Positions 23,331 through 34,511 of a DNA stretch of 64,000 nucleotides are shown one piece after another. The notes under the pieces were generated by a model. It did not search any database. It was not told where the DNA came from and was given only the letters and a program-made list of their open reading frames with translations. The DNA lies in contig JAESUZ010003530.1 in assembly GCA_017311185.1 (NCBI GenBank), positions 310,001 to 374,000 on the forward strand, written 5' to 3'. Positions within the stretch are counted from its first letter, which is position 1. Each line of letters begins with the position of its first letter. The translations under genes were made by a program, and so were the position numbers. This DNA is from Proteles cristata cristata (lineage: Eukaryota > Chordata > Mammalia > Carnivora > Hyaenidae).

Positions 23331-23955
23331 TAAGGGAACAGCTTCTCTTCTGTTTACTTGAGGACACATCTTTGGCACTTCCCCTGTGAAGGAGAAAGGA
23401 TCCAATTCCATTATGTCTGATGGACAGTATAACTTCCCAGATGGGATTCAGGGAAGTTCCTCTCTGGGACCTGCCTCCACAACACTTGCAGATAATCCCA
23501 TCAGCTCTAGCCTGGGACCACAGGATTTACTGCTTAGAGATTTCTTCTCATTTCATTTTCAATCCCTTCCTCTCCCAATATGCCATGAAGCCAGTGCTCT
23601 CAAATGCCATTTGTCTTGATCATTACCATTGTCTTGACCATTGTCATGACCAACTTTTCTAATGAGTTACACTTTTGTTTTTAAGTCTGAAAAGATTCAA
23701 GGTATCCTTCTAATAACTGCATTTGTCTTCCAAAGTGTTTTCTTTAGTCAGAGAAAAAGGAATGGAATGAAAGTCAAGCCCAAGGCACTCGGAAATTTCT
23801 TGAGCACGTGGGAGTGTCATAAGGAAAGTTCAAGGACTGGGGTAGGCTCCAGTCTTCCTAGGCAAGGCTTGCACTTGGGAAAGCTGACCGTGAGGTGGGG
23901 GCAGGAAGAAGGCATGCAAACAGAAGCTTGAGGTTTACCAAACACCTGCTCAATA
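23331..23955. other. no recognised feature
   Basis: Intergenic. Overlapping 77-89 codon frames here resemble no family. Confidence 0.5.
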
Positions 23956-24160
23956 ATAATAATTTAGTATGGGCCAGTCACTATTCTAAGACTTTTGTCG
24001 CATTATCTCATTGAACACTCAAAACAACAACAGGTAGTTTTACATTATTCCCATTTTGCAGAGAGTTTAGAGAACTTACCAGAGGTCATACAGCAGCAGA
24101 GCTGGGGCCTGAACTCAGCAAGTCTGACTCCTGATTCTGTGGTCTCACTACACCACATCT
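23956..24160 (-). repeat. MIR
   Basis: Reverse MIR: cagtcactattctaagactt, catacagcagcagagctggg, cctgaactcagcaagtctga. Confidence 0.82.
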
Positions 24161-24270
24161 CTTTGATGTTGAGACCATTCACAGACTTTCGAGGTATAAA
24201 TCCCTCATTCCCCAAACCACCTCTTCTGTTAATAACATGACATTAGAATGGAGAGGAAGCAAGTTTCTTG

Positions 24271-24820
24271 GCTACTATCCTCATTCATTTATTTACTTGT
24301 TCATTTATTTAAATGATAATTTTTATATTGAGCACCAACTATGTACTAGGTACTCTTCTCAAAGTTGAGAATATAGCAGGGAACGAGATAGACAAGGTCC
24401 CTCCTACTCTCATGGGATCCTAGCCTTTGGGTTCAGAATTAACAATAAACATTTAAAGAAAGAAGGAAAGTGTGACAATGACAAGTGCCAGGAAGAGAAT
24501 AAATAAATAGAGCTCAGATTCAGAGGACAAGAGCCCTGGGCTGAGACCTGAATGGCAAGAAGAGACTCCATGAGAAGATCTGGAATAAGGGAACTCCAAG
24601 CAGAAGGGACAGGCATCAGCTTCACGACCTTGAGACCAGACGATAGGGCTGCATTGTTGGAGTGAAGGGAGTGGGGGACAGGGGTATAGTGAGGCAGGGG
24701 GCAGATAAGGTAGAACCTTATGGGAAAGACTGGATTTTACAGCGAGTGTAATGGGGAAACCTTAGAGAGTTTGAAGAGGTAAGAGGATCTATTTCACGTT
24801 TTGAAAAGATTTTCATTCCC
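24271..24820 (-). repeat. L2 3' end
   Basis: Long reverse L2: attgagcaccaactatgtac, gggaacgagatagacaaggt, ccaggaagagaataaataaa, then the gctgcattgttggagtgaag and gggaaagactggatttt blocks toward its 5' side. Confidence 0.8.
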
Positions 24821-25269
24821 TGATTTCTCTGCCTATAGCAGGAGTCCCCAGGTGGTTGGTAGAGACCTTCCCACCAGTTATATCCAGTTGACCCTCAACC
24901 AGGTAGATGCCACCAAGTTCTTATCCCAAATGATTCCCGGAATTCCCAGTTAGAGGGGACCTTAGCATACAACTCCCAAATCTTTGACTTGCTTTTAGGG
25001 GCCCAGAGAGCCCACGAAGGAGCCACAGAATTGTCAGTCAGCCCCTAAGGTTATGCCCACACTCTGGCCTTCGTGTGTGTCCGTGTGTGGAGAGACCCCT
25101 CTGCATCCACCAGCTTCCCAGAGAGATCCCGAAGCCACGGGAGTATGCAGTTCACTGCTCCCCTGCACGAGGAAATGTGATGTGCGCAACCTAACAAGCA
25201 ACTCCACTTGAAAAAGTAGTACCTGGGATGATCCTAGGCAATATAGAAGACTTAAAGCAATCACGTAGA
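24821..25269. other. no recognised feature
   Basis: Intergenic; nothing recognised. A short L2 tail (taagtgctcaacaaatgttt) lies just right, at 25285-25330. Confidence 0.55.
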
Positions 25270-25349
25270 TTTTGGAGGTGAATATTAAGTGCTCAACAAA
25301 TGTTTGTTAAATGATAATGAAAAATTAGCCAGTTCTCCATCTTCTCCAC

Positions 25350-25700
25350 ATGTTATGGTTGAGAAAACAGAGACCCAGGAGGCCAACGTCATTTACACAG
25401 TGGCAGTGCTGAAGGGCATCCAGGTGGCCTAGTCGGTTAAGCGTCCAACTTCAGCTCAGGTCATGGTCTCACAGTTCATGGGTTTGAGCCCCACCTCGGG
25501 CTCTGTGCTGCCAGCTCAGAGTCTGGAGGCTGCTTCAAGATTCTGTGTCTCCCCTTCTGTCTCTCTGCCCCTCCCCACTCACAGTCTGTTTCTCTCTGTC
25601 TCTCAAAAGTGAATAAACATTAAAAAAAATTTTTTTTTTAACAAAGTGGCAATGCTGAGCTTCAAACCAAGATCTTTTGACTCCAGTAACTGGACTTTCC
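25350..25700 (-). repeat. MIR split by a SINE
   Basis: 25350-25412 and 25641-25700 read as one reverse MIR (gagaaaacagagacccagga ... gcttcaaaccaagatctttt). Confidence 0.7.
25395..25658 (+). mobile_element. feliform CAN-SINE inside MIR
   Basis: Insert about 25413-25640; flanks acacagtggcagtgctga and acaaagtggcaatgctga. Confidence 0.94.
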
Positions 25701-25785
25701 ACCGCAATATACATTATATTAAAGAAAATGTTAGAGAAGCATCTTCAGGAAACATTAGTTATCTTGTTAAGATTTTAGGACACAA

Positions 25786-26008
25786 AAATGGTAATAGGGG
25801 CACCTGGGTGGCTCAGTTGGTTAAGCTTCCAACTCTTGATTTCAACTCAGGTCAAGATCTCTTGGGTCCATGAGCTCAAGCCCTGAGTCGGGCTTTGCAG
25901 TGACAGCATAGATCCTGCTTGGGATTCTCTCTCTCCCTCTCTTACTGCCCTTTCCCTCTTTCTCTTTCTCTCTCTCTCAAAAATAAACTTTAAAAAAATG
26001 GTAACAGC
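25786..26008 (+). mobile_element. feliform CAN-SINE
   Basis: Insert 25799-25994; flanks aaaaatggtaatag and aaaaatggtaacag. Confidence 0.94.
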
Positions 26009-26600
26009 TAACTTTTCTGAGTACTCACTATGTGCTGGTGTTAAAGACAAGCCAACAAGGCCCAAAATGGAGTCACTTATGCTAAGTCCCATGTTTCCAC
26101 ACTGAGACTTCATTACAGTTTTAGCTCTCAAAGTAATGGAATCTTAAACCAGTCAGTCGGGAGTAATCTGACCCGCATTGACTTAGTGATCTGCCTGATA
26201 AGACCTCTGCCATCCTCTGTTAGGAAAGTAAGCCGGCAATAATCAATCTGCTTTACCGCCTGGTACAATTTCCTTGTTCCAGCTCCCTTCTGCTTATGAC
26301 ATTTCTTGCCTCATATAGCTCTTCAGAGCTCCTTTCTACCTGTTAGTTCAGATGCTGCCCAATTCATGAATTGCTGAGTGAAGACGATAAGATCTTTAAA
26401 ATGTGTTCAGTCGAATTGTTTTTTGTAACACTAGGTACTCATTTAATCCTCTCAGCAACCTTATGAGGTGGGTACTCTTATCACTTTCGTTTTACAATGA
26501 GGCAACTAAGACACAGCGAGGTTAAGTAAGCCGTCCAAAGTCACACAGCTCAACAGTGGCAGCAGCAGTATTCAACCCTGGGATCTACAGGCTTAGTATC
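26009..26600 (-). repeat. MIR interrupted by an LTR
   Basis: 26009-26038 (actttt, gtactcactatgtgctgg) and 26431-26600 (ctaggtactcatttaatcct, ggttaagtaagccgtccaaa) are two halves of one reverse MIR. Confidence 0.85.
26039..26430 (+). mobile_element. solo LTR-like element
   Basis: Begins TGTTAAAGAC and ends TTTTGTAACA, the TG...CA ends of a retroviral LTR, 392 bp, and sits cleanly inside a MIR. The flanks gctgg and ctagg may be a worn 4-5 bp duplication. Contains a gcccaaaatggagtcact block that I associate with mammalian ERV LTRs. No internal retroviral genes; strand is inferred and uncertain. Confidence 0.6.
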
Positions 26601-27557
26601 ACGCAACCCCTCCAGTTGACTGTTTCCTACCTTACAGACTCTTATGCTGGAAACCTACTCTTGACTCAGGCAGAGGAAGACCGACCCTGATCAAGAGGTT
26701 GATGGGTTCTTAGGAATCAAAAATAGAAGTCCCCAGAATATGAAAGTCCAATAAAGCCAAACCAAAAAAAATCAAAACCAAAACCAAAAACTCTATCTAA
26801 CTCATGACAATCCTTCTTTCCAGAATACAAAAGCAGAAAAGATTCAAAAGTTTAAAAGTGGAGAAAAAGAATAAAACTATCTAGAATACAAAACCACTGG
26901 GCAACAAGGAATTTTACAAGTTAAAGATGACAGTTATTTATTGTCTGCGAAGCTTATAAAGCATTTCCTGGACAATTATATAGTGAAATTACTTCAAAAT
27001 GGGCCATTCAAATTTATTGGCATTAAAAACTTGTCTGACGTGGGATAAAACAGCTTAAAGGAATTGCCATGACTTTGCCCTTACTTTTCCTGCTGAGAGT
27101 GGCATATTTTGCTCACGGACTCCTATCTTTTTCTTGGTGGTACTTGGCTTTCTCAAGCCCTCCAAACGCAACCCCAGGAAGATCTGCGTCACACTCAGTA
27201 GTGCTTCAGGTGGCTGGACAAGTTTCCTCTTCTTCTCTAGATTCTGATGAACTGAAGTTATGTTGTGTTCTTTTAAAAAGAAGGGTCTTCAGATTGTTTT
27301 GAATCCAGTTTTGATATGCGGTGGCCTCTGTATTTATCGTGGTGACTTTGTAGCCTCAGTATCTATGCTGTGTAATTTGTTCTCTAGATGTGTGATGAAA
27401 GCCTTGCCAAGACATTTTTCATAGTCAACTGTAAGTTTTTCAGGCTGCACATATGAGCTAGTACTAGAATGTGTCACGCTGGAGCAAGATAGAAAGCAAA
27501 CTGTAACTTGAAATGTTACGTGTATGCTGCATAGGCAATAACTTTATGTCCACATTC
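26601..27557. other. no recognised feature
   Basis: Intergenic. Contains an A-rich CCAAAA tract at 26755-26795. A 77-codon frame (27069-27302) has a hydrophobic start but no family match. Confidence 0.5.
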
Positions 27558-27821
27558 AAAAGAGGCTTAGTAGCTGGGACACCTGGGTGGCTTAGTCGGT
27601 TAAGCGTCCGACTTTCGCTTGGGTCATGATCTCGCGGTTCGTGGGTTCGAGCCCCGCATTGGGCTCTGTGCTGACTGCCAGTTCAGAGCCTGGAGCCTGT
27701 TTCAGAGTCTGTGATTCCCTCTCTCTCTGACCCTCCCCTGCTCTTGCTGTTTCTATCTCTCTCCTAGAAATAAATAAAACATTAAAAAAAAAATTTAAAA
27801 AAAAAAAGAGGCTTAGTAGCT
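27558..27821 (+). mobile_element. CAN-SINE, young subfamily
   Basis: Insert 27576-27803 with perfect 18-bp flanks (aaaagaggcttagtagct). Near-consensus gcgtccgactttcgctt head and ctcctagaaataaataaaac end. Confidence 0.96.
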
Positions 27822-27834
27822 AGGGGAAGCAAAC

Positions 27835-28084
27835 CAATGCCAAGAATGATGGGGCGCCTGGCTGGCTCAGTGGGCTGTGCCTCTGACTCTTGATTTCAGC
27901 TCAGGTCAAGGTCTCAGGGTCGTGGGATGGAGCCCCATGTTGGGTTCTGCCCTGAATGAGGAGGCTGCTTAAAATTTTTTCTCTCTCTCCTTCTGCCCCT
28001 CTCCCCTGCTTGTACTCTCTCCATCTCTCTCTCTCTCTAAAACAAAAACAAAAGCAAAACATAAAAAACATTGCCAAGAATGAG
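27835..28084 (+). mobile_element. CAN-SINE, variant body
   Basis: Head ggcgcctggctggctcagtg, distinctive gttctgccctgaatgagg middle. Flanks tgccaagaatga on both sides. Confidence 0.92.
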
Positions 28085-28202
28085 AATATTGGAGTTTCTT
28101 CCACAATAATGGCCCATGATTCAGGAAAGCTATCTAACATCACCATTCCGTTTCTCCATTTGTAATAATAAAGTAGGTGAGATTGCTTTTATTAACATCA
28201 TT

Positions 28203-28214
28203 ACACACACACAC

Positions 28215-28250
<36 letters not shown>
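28203..28250 (+). repeat. (CA)n microsatellite
   Basis: About 23 CA units with one CG interruption. Confidence 0.97.
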
Positions 28251-28789
28251 TTTGGCCATCAAGGGTTTTTTCCCCCAGACCTCTGACACTCTTTCAATGG
28301 GATTATTTTCTATTATTTTAGCAAAGGTTTTATATCATGCATACATCCACTAATTCTTACAGCATGATACTCTTAATCTGTCTCTTAAAAAGGGTTCCCT
28401 GCCGCATTCACATTATACCATATTTGTTCTTCAGCATGAAAAGTATCCAATGTTTTGGGGGGGTGGGGGAGAGAATTTGGGCTGAGGCAATAAGTGGTCT
28501 AGCCAAGTTTCATCATTGAAAGTAAAAAATAATCATTGTAATCCATTCTTTCCTTCTGGTCCCTTCGGGCACACAGAATGGGGAGGGGGAAGGTTCTCCA
28601 TTTCTCCCTAACTCTTTGCCTGAATTCACTTAGTTGAGCCAAGAATCCCTTGCCTCCAGCTGAGAATGCTCCCAGCTGTTGATTTTTGGCTGGTATCTGC
28701 TCGTTTCGAGAAAAGTTCTTTCTATCTGCCAACATCCCAAACAAAAGCTGTTTTCTGTGAGGCATCCTCAGACCATCCCCTATGACCTC
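28251..28789. other. no recognised feature
   Basis: Intergenic; nothing recognised. Confidence 0.55.
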
Positions 28790-28985
28790 CAGAAGCTTTA
28801 ATCATTTCTTCCTCTTTGTCCAGTAGTACTTTGTAACCCCCGCAGATACAGCACGTGAAACATTGTACTGATTTCATCCCCGAGAAACTTTTTCTTTTTT
28901 ATCTTTGTAGCCCTGTGCCTAGATTTATCACATGTGTTGTGGTGCCAAGTATAATGCCCTATTTATTGTATGGATTACAAAGAAA
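28790..28985 (+). repeat. L2-like remnant
   Basis: ccctatgacctccagaagct, ttgtccagtagtactttgta, ctttgtagccctgtgcctag follow the usual L2 3' order, strongly diverged. Confidence 0.5.
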
Positions 28986-29149
28986 ACAGTGAAGTTTTAG
29001 GGAGTTCGCTCAAAGTCACTAAGTATATGAACATTAAGAGGAGAAAGGGATGGGGTTTTGTCGCAGATACTGTTTTTGGTATTTATCTTCCCTTTCCTTC
29101 CATTGCAACAGAGCTCCTGACATTGGGCGGGTCACACAGCAATACGGAA

Positions 29150-29277
29150 TAAAGATGGGATTTCTCAACCTACTTTGGAGCTAGGTGAGGCTACGTGACT
29201 CAGTTCTGGTGGAAAGGATGTAAGTTGAAGTGTCATGTGGCGGCTTTCAGGAATCTTCCTTAAAAGAGAGCTGGCAT
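29150..29277 (+). repeat. MLT1-like MaLR LTR fragment
   Basis: gctaggtgaggctacgtgac, cagttctggtggaaaggatg, ggatgtaagttgaagtgtca is the start-to-middle order of MLT1 LTRs. Confidence 0.65.
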
Positions 29278-29390
29278 GGGGGCACCTGCCTGGCTTGGCT
29301 GGGGGGAGTATGTGACTCTTAATCTCAGGATTGTGAGTAGGAGCCTGACATTGAATATAGAGATTGCTTTAATAAATAAAATTTTTAAAA
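29278..29390 (+). mobile_element. older CAN-SINE without CT body
   Basis: gggggcacctgcctggcttg, aggattgtgagtaggagcct, tail aataaataaaatttttaaaa. Confidence 0.8.
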
Positions 29391-29600
29391 TATTTTTAAT
29401 GTTTATTTTTTAGAGAGAGACAGAGAGAAAGCATGAGGGGAGGAGGGGCAGAGACAGAGAGACACACAGAATCCAAAGCAGACGCAGTGCTCGAACCCAT
29501 GAACCATGAGATCATGACCTGAGCTGAAGCCAGATGCTTAACCAGCTGAGCCACCGAGGTGCCCCATAAATAATTTAAAGAGAGAGAGAGAAGGGGCATG
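29391..29600 (-). mobile_element. CAN-SINE inserted in the tail of the previous SINE
   Basis: Minus-strand copy 29391-29564; the sequence aataaat resumes at 29565, so the two elements face opposite directions at a shared A-rich site. Confidence 0.88.
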
Positions 29601-29700
29601 TAGCACTTACTTTTTATTCTTTGCCCTTTTTTTAAATTCCTAATACCTGGAACTTAGATTTGATGGCTGAAGCCGAGTAGCCCTCTTATATAAGTTGCAT

Positions 29701-29972
29701 AAAAACAGAATGAAGGGGCTCCTGGGTGGCTTAGTCAGTTAAGCGTCCGACTTTCGCTTAGGTCATGATCTCGTGGTTCGTGGGTTCAAGCCCCGTGTCG
29801 GGCTCTGTGCTGACTGCCAGCTCAGAGCCTGGAGCCTGCTTCAGTCTGTGACTCCCTCTCTCTCTGACCCTTCCCTGCTCACGCTATCTCTCTCTCTCCT
29901 AGAAATAAATAAAAATTAAAAAAAAATTAAAAACAATAAGCAAAGAATTAAAAAAAAAAAACCAGAATGAAA
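29701..29972 (+). mobile_element. CAN-SINE, young subfamily, compound tail
   Basis: Insert 29715-29957; flanks aaaaacagaatgaa and aaaaccagaatgaa. The A-rich tail is about 70 bp, with non-A interruptions. Confidence 0.94.
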
Positions 29973-30700
29973 TCCTGCCATTTATGACAGCATGGATGAG
30001 CCTGGGGATAGTATGCTAAATGAAGTAAGACAAAGACAGATATGACAGACAAAGACAAATATTGTATATTCCACCTATGTATGGAATCTTTTTGTAAAGT
30101 TTATTTATTTATTTTTGAGAGAGAAAGAGAGAGAGAGAGATTGCAAGCAGAGGAGGGTCAGAGAGAAAGGAGACAGAGAATCCCAAGCAGGCTCTGAGCT
30201 TTCAGCACATAACCTGACTCGGGGCTTGAACCCACAAACAGTGAGATTACAACCTGAGCCAAAATCAAGAGTCTGACACTTAACTAACAGAGCCACTCAG
30301 GTACCCCTTCTATGTGGAATCTTGAAAAAAAAAAACCAAACAGTTGAACTCATAGGAAAAAGAGAATAGAATGGTGATCATCTGGGAGGTGGAGGAAATG
30401 GGGATACATTGGTCCAAGAGCACAAACTTACAGTTAGAAGATGAATAAGTTCTGAGGAGCTAATGGAAACACAGTGGTTTCCATTATGGTTAATAATAAT
30501 ATATACTTGAAATTTTCTAAGAAAGTAGATCTCAAGGATTCTTACCAAAATAATAATAATAATAATAATAATAACAACAATAAGATGATGGATGTGTTTA
30601 TCAACTTGATTGTGGTTGTCATTCCACAACATGTCAATCATCAAGTTGTATACTTTAAATATATAAGATTTTGTCAATTATATACCCTCACTAAAGCTAG
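29973..30700 (+). mobile_element. old L1 3' end (L1MA type) split by a SINE
   Basis: gcatggatgagcctggggat, tatgctaaatgaagtaagac, gtggaatcttgaaaa, ttagaagatgaataagttct, aagttgtatactttaaata, in L1 3' UTR order. Contains an (AAT)n tract at 30547-30577. Confidence 0.88.
30075..30325 (-). mobile_element. CAN-SINE inside L1
   Basis: Insert about 30094-30307; flanks ctatgtatggaatctt and tctatgtggaatctt. Confidence 0.92.
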
Positions 30701-31012
30701 GGAGAAAAAAATTTACAGACGACCTGGATCTCTAAGAATGTCATAGAATAAAGCCACCATACCAGCTCGAGACCCAATTGTAGGCTTTTATGTGAAACAC
30801 CAACTTCTATGTTGTTTAAACCATGGTTAATTGAGGTTGCTGTTATAGCTGAACCCAATCCTGATCTTGAGTTGTGTTTTCTTGCTTCTCAGTTGGTGTG
30901 TTTTGTAATGTCTCATATTTTAAAAAAAGTTTTCCCAAGAGGTTTAGATGAGTCATATCTGAAATCTCCAGACTGGAAAATTAAATTTCTTAAAATCATC
31001 AATTACATGCAC

Positions 31013-31035
31013 ACAGACACACACACACATACACA
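31013..31035 (+). repeat. (CA)n microsatellite
   Basis: Short ACACAC run. Confidence 0.9.
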
Positions 31036-31055
31036 TTTTGGGCATCCATTAGTAG

Positions 31056-31215
31056 CTTTTGTTATTGAGCGCTTACTGTGTGCCAGTAGGCAAGGCGTAA
31101 CTCTGCTATACTTTATATGCATTATTTTATTGAATCCCCATAAAAATCTTATGATGTAGAGACTTTTATTATCTTTACCTTATCAGTGAGGTAGTTGCAG
31201 ATTAGAGAAGCTAAA
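31056..31215 (-). repeat. MIR
   Basis: attgagcgcttactgtgtgc, ttattgaatccccataaaaa, agttgcagattagagaagct. Confidence 0.8.
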
Positions 31216-31729
31216 CAAACAGACAGTAGCCAAGGCGGGCCCAAAGGCAGGGTGGTTTTGCCTCCAAGCCCACTCCTGGGGACTTGCTGCAGGAAGGGTC
31301 CAGGAGAAACCTTCCTCTGCCCGTCAGTGAGCTTGCTTCACTTTGCAAATCCACTCAGTGCTAGTGCTGGGAGCGCCAAGTCACACCAGAGTGGAACTGT
31401 GCTGTCATCAAGACAACCATAGGATACACCCCAGGAAGAAATCCAGAGAACACTGAAAAGTAAGGAACTCATGCACTGACTTCTCTATAGAGAGCCAGAG
31501 GCCAGGGCACCTCACTTGTTCATGAGTAGATTGGTGGTGGGGGGCGTGAATATGGGAATATGGAATTGAGGTGGGGTGGTCTCACAGCACAGGTAGAGCT
31601 TTGGAACCGAAGTCACACCTAATGACACAGGCACATGGAAGCCATCAAATCTGACTCATATGTAGAGACCAGAGGGGTCAAACTTCAGTAGTTCGATTTT
31701 AACGAGAAAAGCACTCAGAACAAAAAAAG
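31216..31729. other. no recognised feature
   Basis: Intergenic; nothing recognised. Confidence 0.55.
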
Positions 31730-32048
31730 TACAGCAAAACCTTGGATTGCCAGCAACTTGTTCCGCTAGTGCTCCACAAAGCGAGCAAACATTTCTTTTT
31801 TTTTTCTTTTATGAATTTATTTTTTTTACAGATAGTTTATTGTCAAGTTGGTTTCCATTCGAGCAGACATTTCTAATAAATTTTAACTTGATAAAGGAGC
31901 CATGTCTTGAAATACGAGTACTACGTAATGCCGAATGTCACATGATCACAACTGAGCCAATGGTTCTTGAAATTCGCTTTGATATACAAGTTTGATTACA
32001 AGCAAGTTTCCAGAACGAATTATGCTTGCAAACCAACGCTTTATTGTA
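31730..32048 (+). mobile_element. non-autonomous DNA transposon (Tc1/mariner-like), TIR-bounded
   Basis: Ends are inverted repeats of about 24 bp (tacagcaaaaccttggattg against the complement of the right end, tacaataaagcgttggtttg), with TA at both outer edges as expected for Tc1/mariner insertion. Internal sequence (ttgataaaggagccatgtct, aaatacgagtactacgtaat) matches a mammalian MER-type fossil in memory; exact family uncertain. Interrupted by a tiny L1 tail. Confidence 0.72.
31782..31874 (-). mobile_element. ultra-short L1 3'-end insertion
   Basis: About 63 bp (31797-31859) of T-rich tail plus the last about 25 bases of L1 (gatagtttattgtcaagttg), flanked by cgagcaaacatttct (31782-31796) and cgagcagacatttct (31860-31874), one mismatch. 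Confidence 0.85.
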
Positions 32049-32099
32049 AACATTTTCCTACCCTGACCTCAGTGATAACAGCTCATACATAATTAACTT

Positions 32100-32757
32100 C
32101 CTTTCATCATCCAGGACATGAATATTCATTCACTCAAGAAACATGTATTGATAGGGGTGTCTGGGTGGCTCAGTTGGGTAAGTGTCCAATTTTGCCTCAA
32201 GTCATGATCTTGCAGTTTGTGAGTTTGAGCCCCGTATTGGCTCTGTGCTGACAGCTCAGAGCCTGGAGCCTGTTTCAGATTCTGTGTCTCCATCTCTCTC
32301 TCTGCCCTTCCCCTGCTCTCTCTCTCTCTCTCTCAAAAAGAAACACCAAAAAAAAAACCACCAGAAAAACCCAACACTACTAAAAAAGAAAGACACATGT
32401 ATTGAGGACCCGCTAAAAGCAGGGGCTTGTGTTAATCAGGAACTGGGGCACAAATGGAATGAGGCTTCCAGGATGGTACAGCCAAGTGGGAAAGCCCACC
32501 TGTAAACAGATCTTTACAGCACAGGGAGCCATGTGCCTTCACAGAGGTATGTACAGGGCTGTGTGGACTTTAAATGAGAAGGATTCCACTTTAGGGAAGG
32601 TTTTGAAGATGATGCAGGGTCTAAGGGATGACTAGGATATAACCAGGAGAATGGTGGCAAGGAGGGAGGAGCATGTTTCTAAGAAAGAAAGGAGCGAGTG
32701 CCAACACTTGCCTTCCAGGAAGTGTGGAAACCTAGAGCCCAGAGGTAAGGAAAGACA
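32100..32757 (-). repeat. L2 3' end split by a SINE
   Basis: Reverse L2: ttcattcactcaagaaacat, then after the SINE gtattgaggacccgctaaaa, and aggttttgaagatgatgc / gaaaggagcgagtgccaaca blocks. Confidence 0.65.
32136..32405 (+). mobile_element. feliform CAN-SINE inside L2
   Basis: Insert 32153-32388; flanks aagaaacatgtattga and aagacacatgtattga. Long A/C-rich tail. Confidence 0.93.
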
Positions 32758-33017
32758 CAAGATGAGAGCGTTTTGGTTTTTTAATTTTTTTTTTTTGGTG
32801 TTTTTTTTTTAAATTTCTGAGAGAGAGAGCGTGAGCAGGGGAGGGTCAGAGAGAGAGAGAGAGATACAGAATCTGAAACAGGCTCCAGGCTCTGAGCTGG
32901 CTGTCAGCACAGAGCCCTATGTGGGGCTCGAACCCACCAACCATGAGATCATGACCTGAGCCGAAGTCGGATGCTTAACTGACTGAGCCACCCAGGCACC
33001 CCAAGAAGAGAGCGGTT
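32758..33017 (-). mobile_element. CAN-SINE
   Basis: Insert about 32776-33001; flanks caagatgagagcgtt and caagaagagagcggtt. Confidence 0.93.
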
Positions 33018-33281
33018 CTTACAGTGATCAGTTAAAGGATAAACTATATCAAATGTATATGGTCAGCCAGCATTCAAAAGTCCTTCTCTCTACCTTCATG
33101 GCCACTGAAAAAGGTATTAAGTAATGGCTTTAAACTTCTCCAAAGGCAATGCAGTAAACTATTGTCCACTACTAGCATCTCCCTTCCTTCCCAACAGAAC
33201 ATGTCCTGGGTCTTTATACATGTCCAGTCCTGACTCTGGAGACAGTGATTCATCTCCAGGCTCAGGGGTAGATCCTTGTTA

Positions 33282-33509
33282 GTCTAGGCCAGAGGTCAGC
33301 CAGTGGCCCTATCACTTATTTTTGAAAATAATGTTTGTTTGAAAATAAAGTTTGTTTGAAAACAACCATACCCATTCCTTCCATCTGGCTGCTTTGTGAT
33401 ACAATGGCAGGTTGAGTAGTGTGGCAGAGATTGTAGGGCTCCCAAAACCTAAATAAACATTTCCTGCCTGGTTCTCTTTAGAAACCATTTGCTGACTTTT
33501 GGTCTAGAC
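33282..33509 (+). mobile_element. hAT-Charlie-type MER5-like transposon with 8-bp duplication
   Basis: Element 33290-33501 begins cagaggtcagc and ends gctgacttttg (inverted repeats), flanked by 8-bp copies gtctaggc and gtctagac, the hAT hallmark. Internal aaataaagtttgtttgaaa and catacccattcctt follow MER5-like order. Confidence 0.8.
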
Positions 33510-33870
33510 CAATCAGAGCACTGAATTCCCCCTGTGGCAGATATAATTGATCCATAGGTATAGATTTGCTTAATATATATAGATATAATAGATATAATTG
33601 CCTAAACTGGCCAATCAGATTAACGAGAAGAACTTATATATCACGTTTGTAGCAATGACTCTTTCACTTCCATCAGATGATGCCTCCGTTGCTGTGAAGA
33701 GCCATCTTATCACCATGATCCGTTCTAGAGATGGAAACTAAGAGATAGAGATATGGGTCTCTGAGAACACTGTGGAGTCATTAAATCAAGCAACCCTGAG
33801 GCCTGGCCTGTCTGGACTGTCATATGAGATAATACATTTCCTTATTGTTTAAGCCAGTTTGGGTAAGGCT
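33510..33870 (+). repeat. old interspersed repeat, family uncertain
   Basis: ccaatcagattaacgagaag, tcattaaatcaagcaaccct, ttattgtttaagccagtttg: the same repeat class as 11591-12180, 40021 and 45820. Confidence 0.5.
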
Positions 33871-34250
33871 GTCTCTTCCTTGGAAGGAAAAGCATCTATC
33901 ATGGCTCTGTAAGTAATGACATCATGTCCAAAGGCCAGACTTGCATCAGGTCAAAATACCTAAAACTTGGGCACAAACCCAGAAAAAAAACACAAAGAAG
34001 ATAGTGGTAAGAGCAAGCACCATCATAAGCTTGCATACTTTGCCTCCAGTGAGAACCGAACACCCTTACCCGCACCAATTAAAGTTCTTTGAAATATAAA
34101 GTTCCTGATTCAATCAACTCGAGATGGCTTTCAAAGAATAGCAGATTAGATAGAGTAAATTCAAATTTACTATAAGTGGAGGAATACTGCCAGAAGAAAT
34201 CCCTTTGACATCAGGAAAAGTGACGGCTGACTGCCTAAGAGAAAGGCTGA
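33871..34250. other. no recognised feature
   Basis: Intergenic; nothing recognised. Confidence 0.5.
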
Positions 34251-34511
34251 AGACAGAAGCAACAGGGGCGCCTGGGTGGCTTAGTTGGTTAAGCGTCCGA
34301 CTTTTGCTCAGGTCATGATCTCGCAGTTCATGGGTTCGAGTCCCGTGTCGGGCTCTGTGCTGACTGCCAGCTCAGAGCCTGGAGCCTGTTTCAGTCTGTG
34401 ACTCCCTCTCTCTCTGACCCTGCTCTGCTCATGCTGTCTCTCTCTCTCTCCCTCTCTCCTAGAAATAAATAAAACATTAAAAATTAAAAAAAAAAAAGAC
34501 AGAAGCAACAG
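34251..34511 (+). mobile_element. CAN-SINE, young subfamily
   Basis: Insert 34266-34496 with perfect 15-bp flanks (agacagaagcaacag); near-consensus. Confidence 0.96.
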
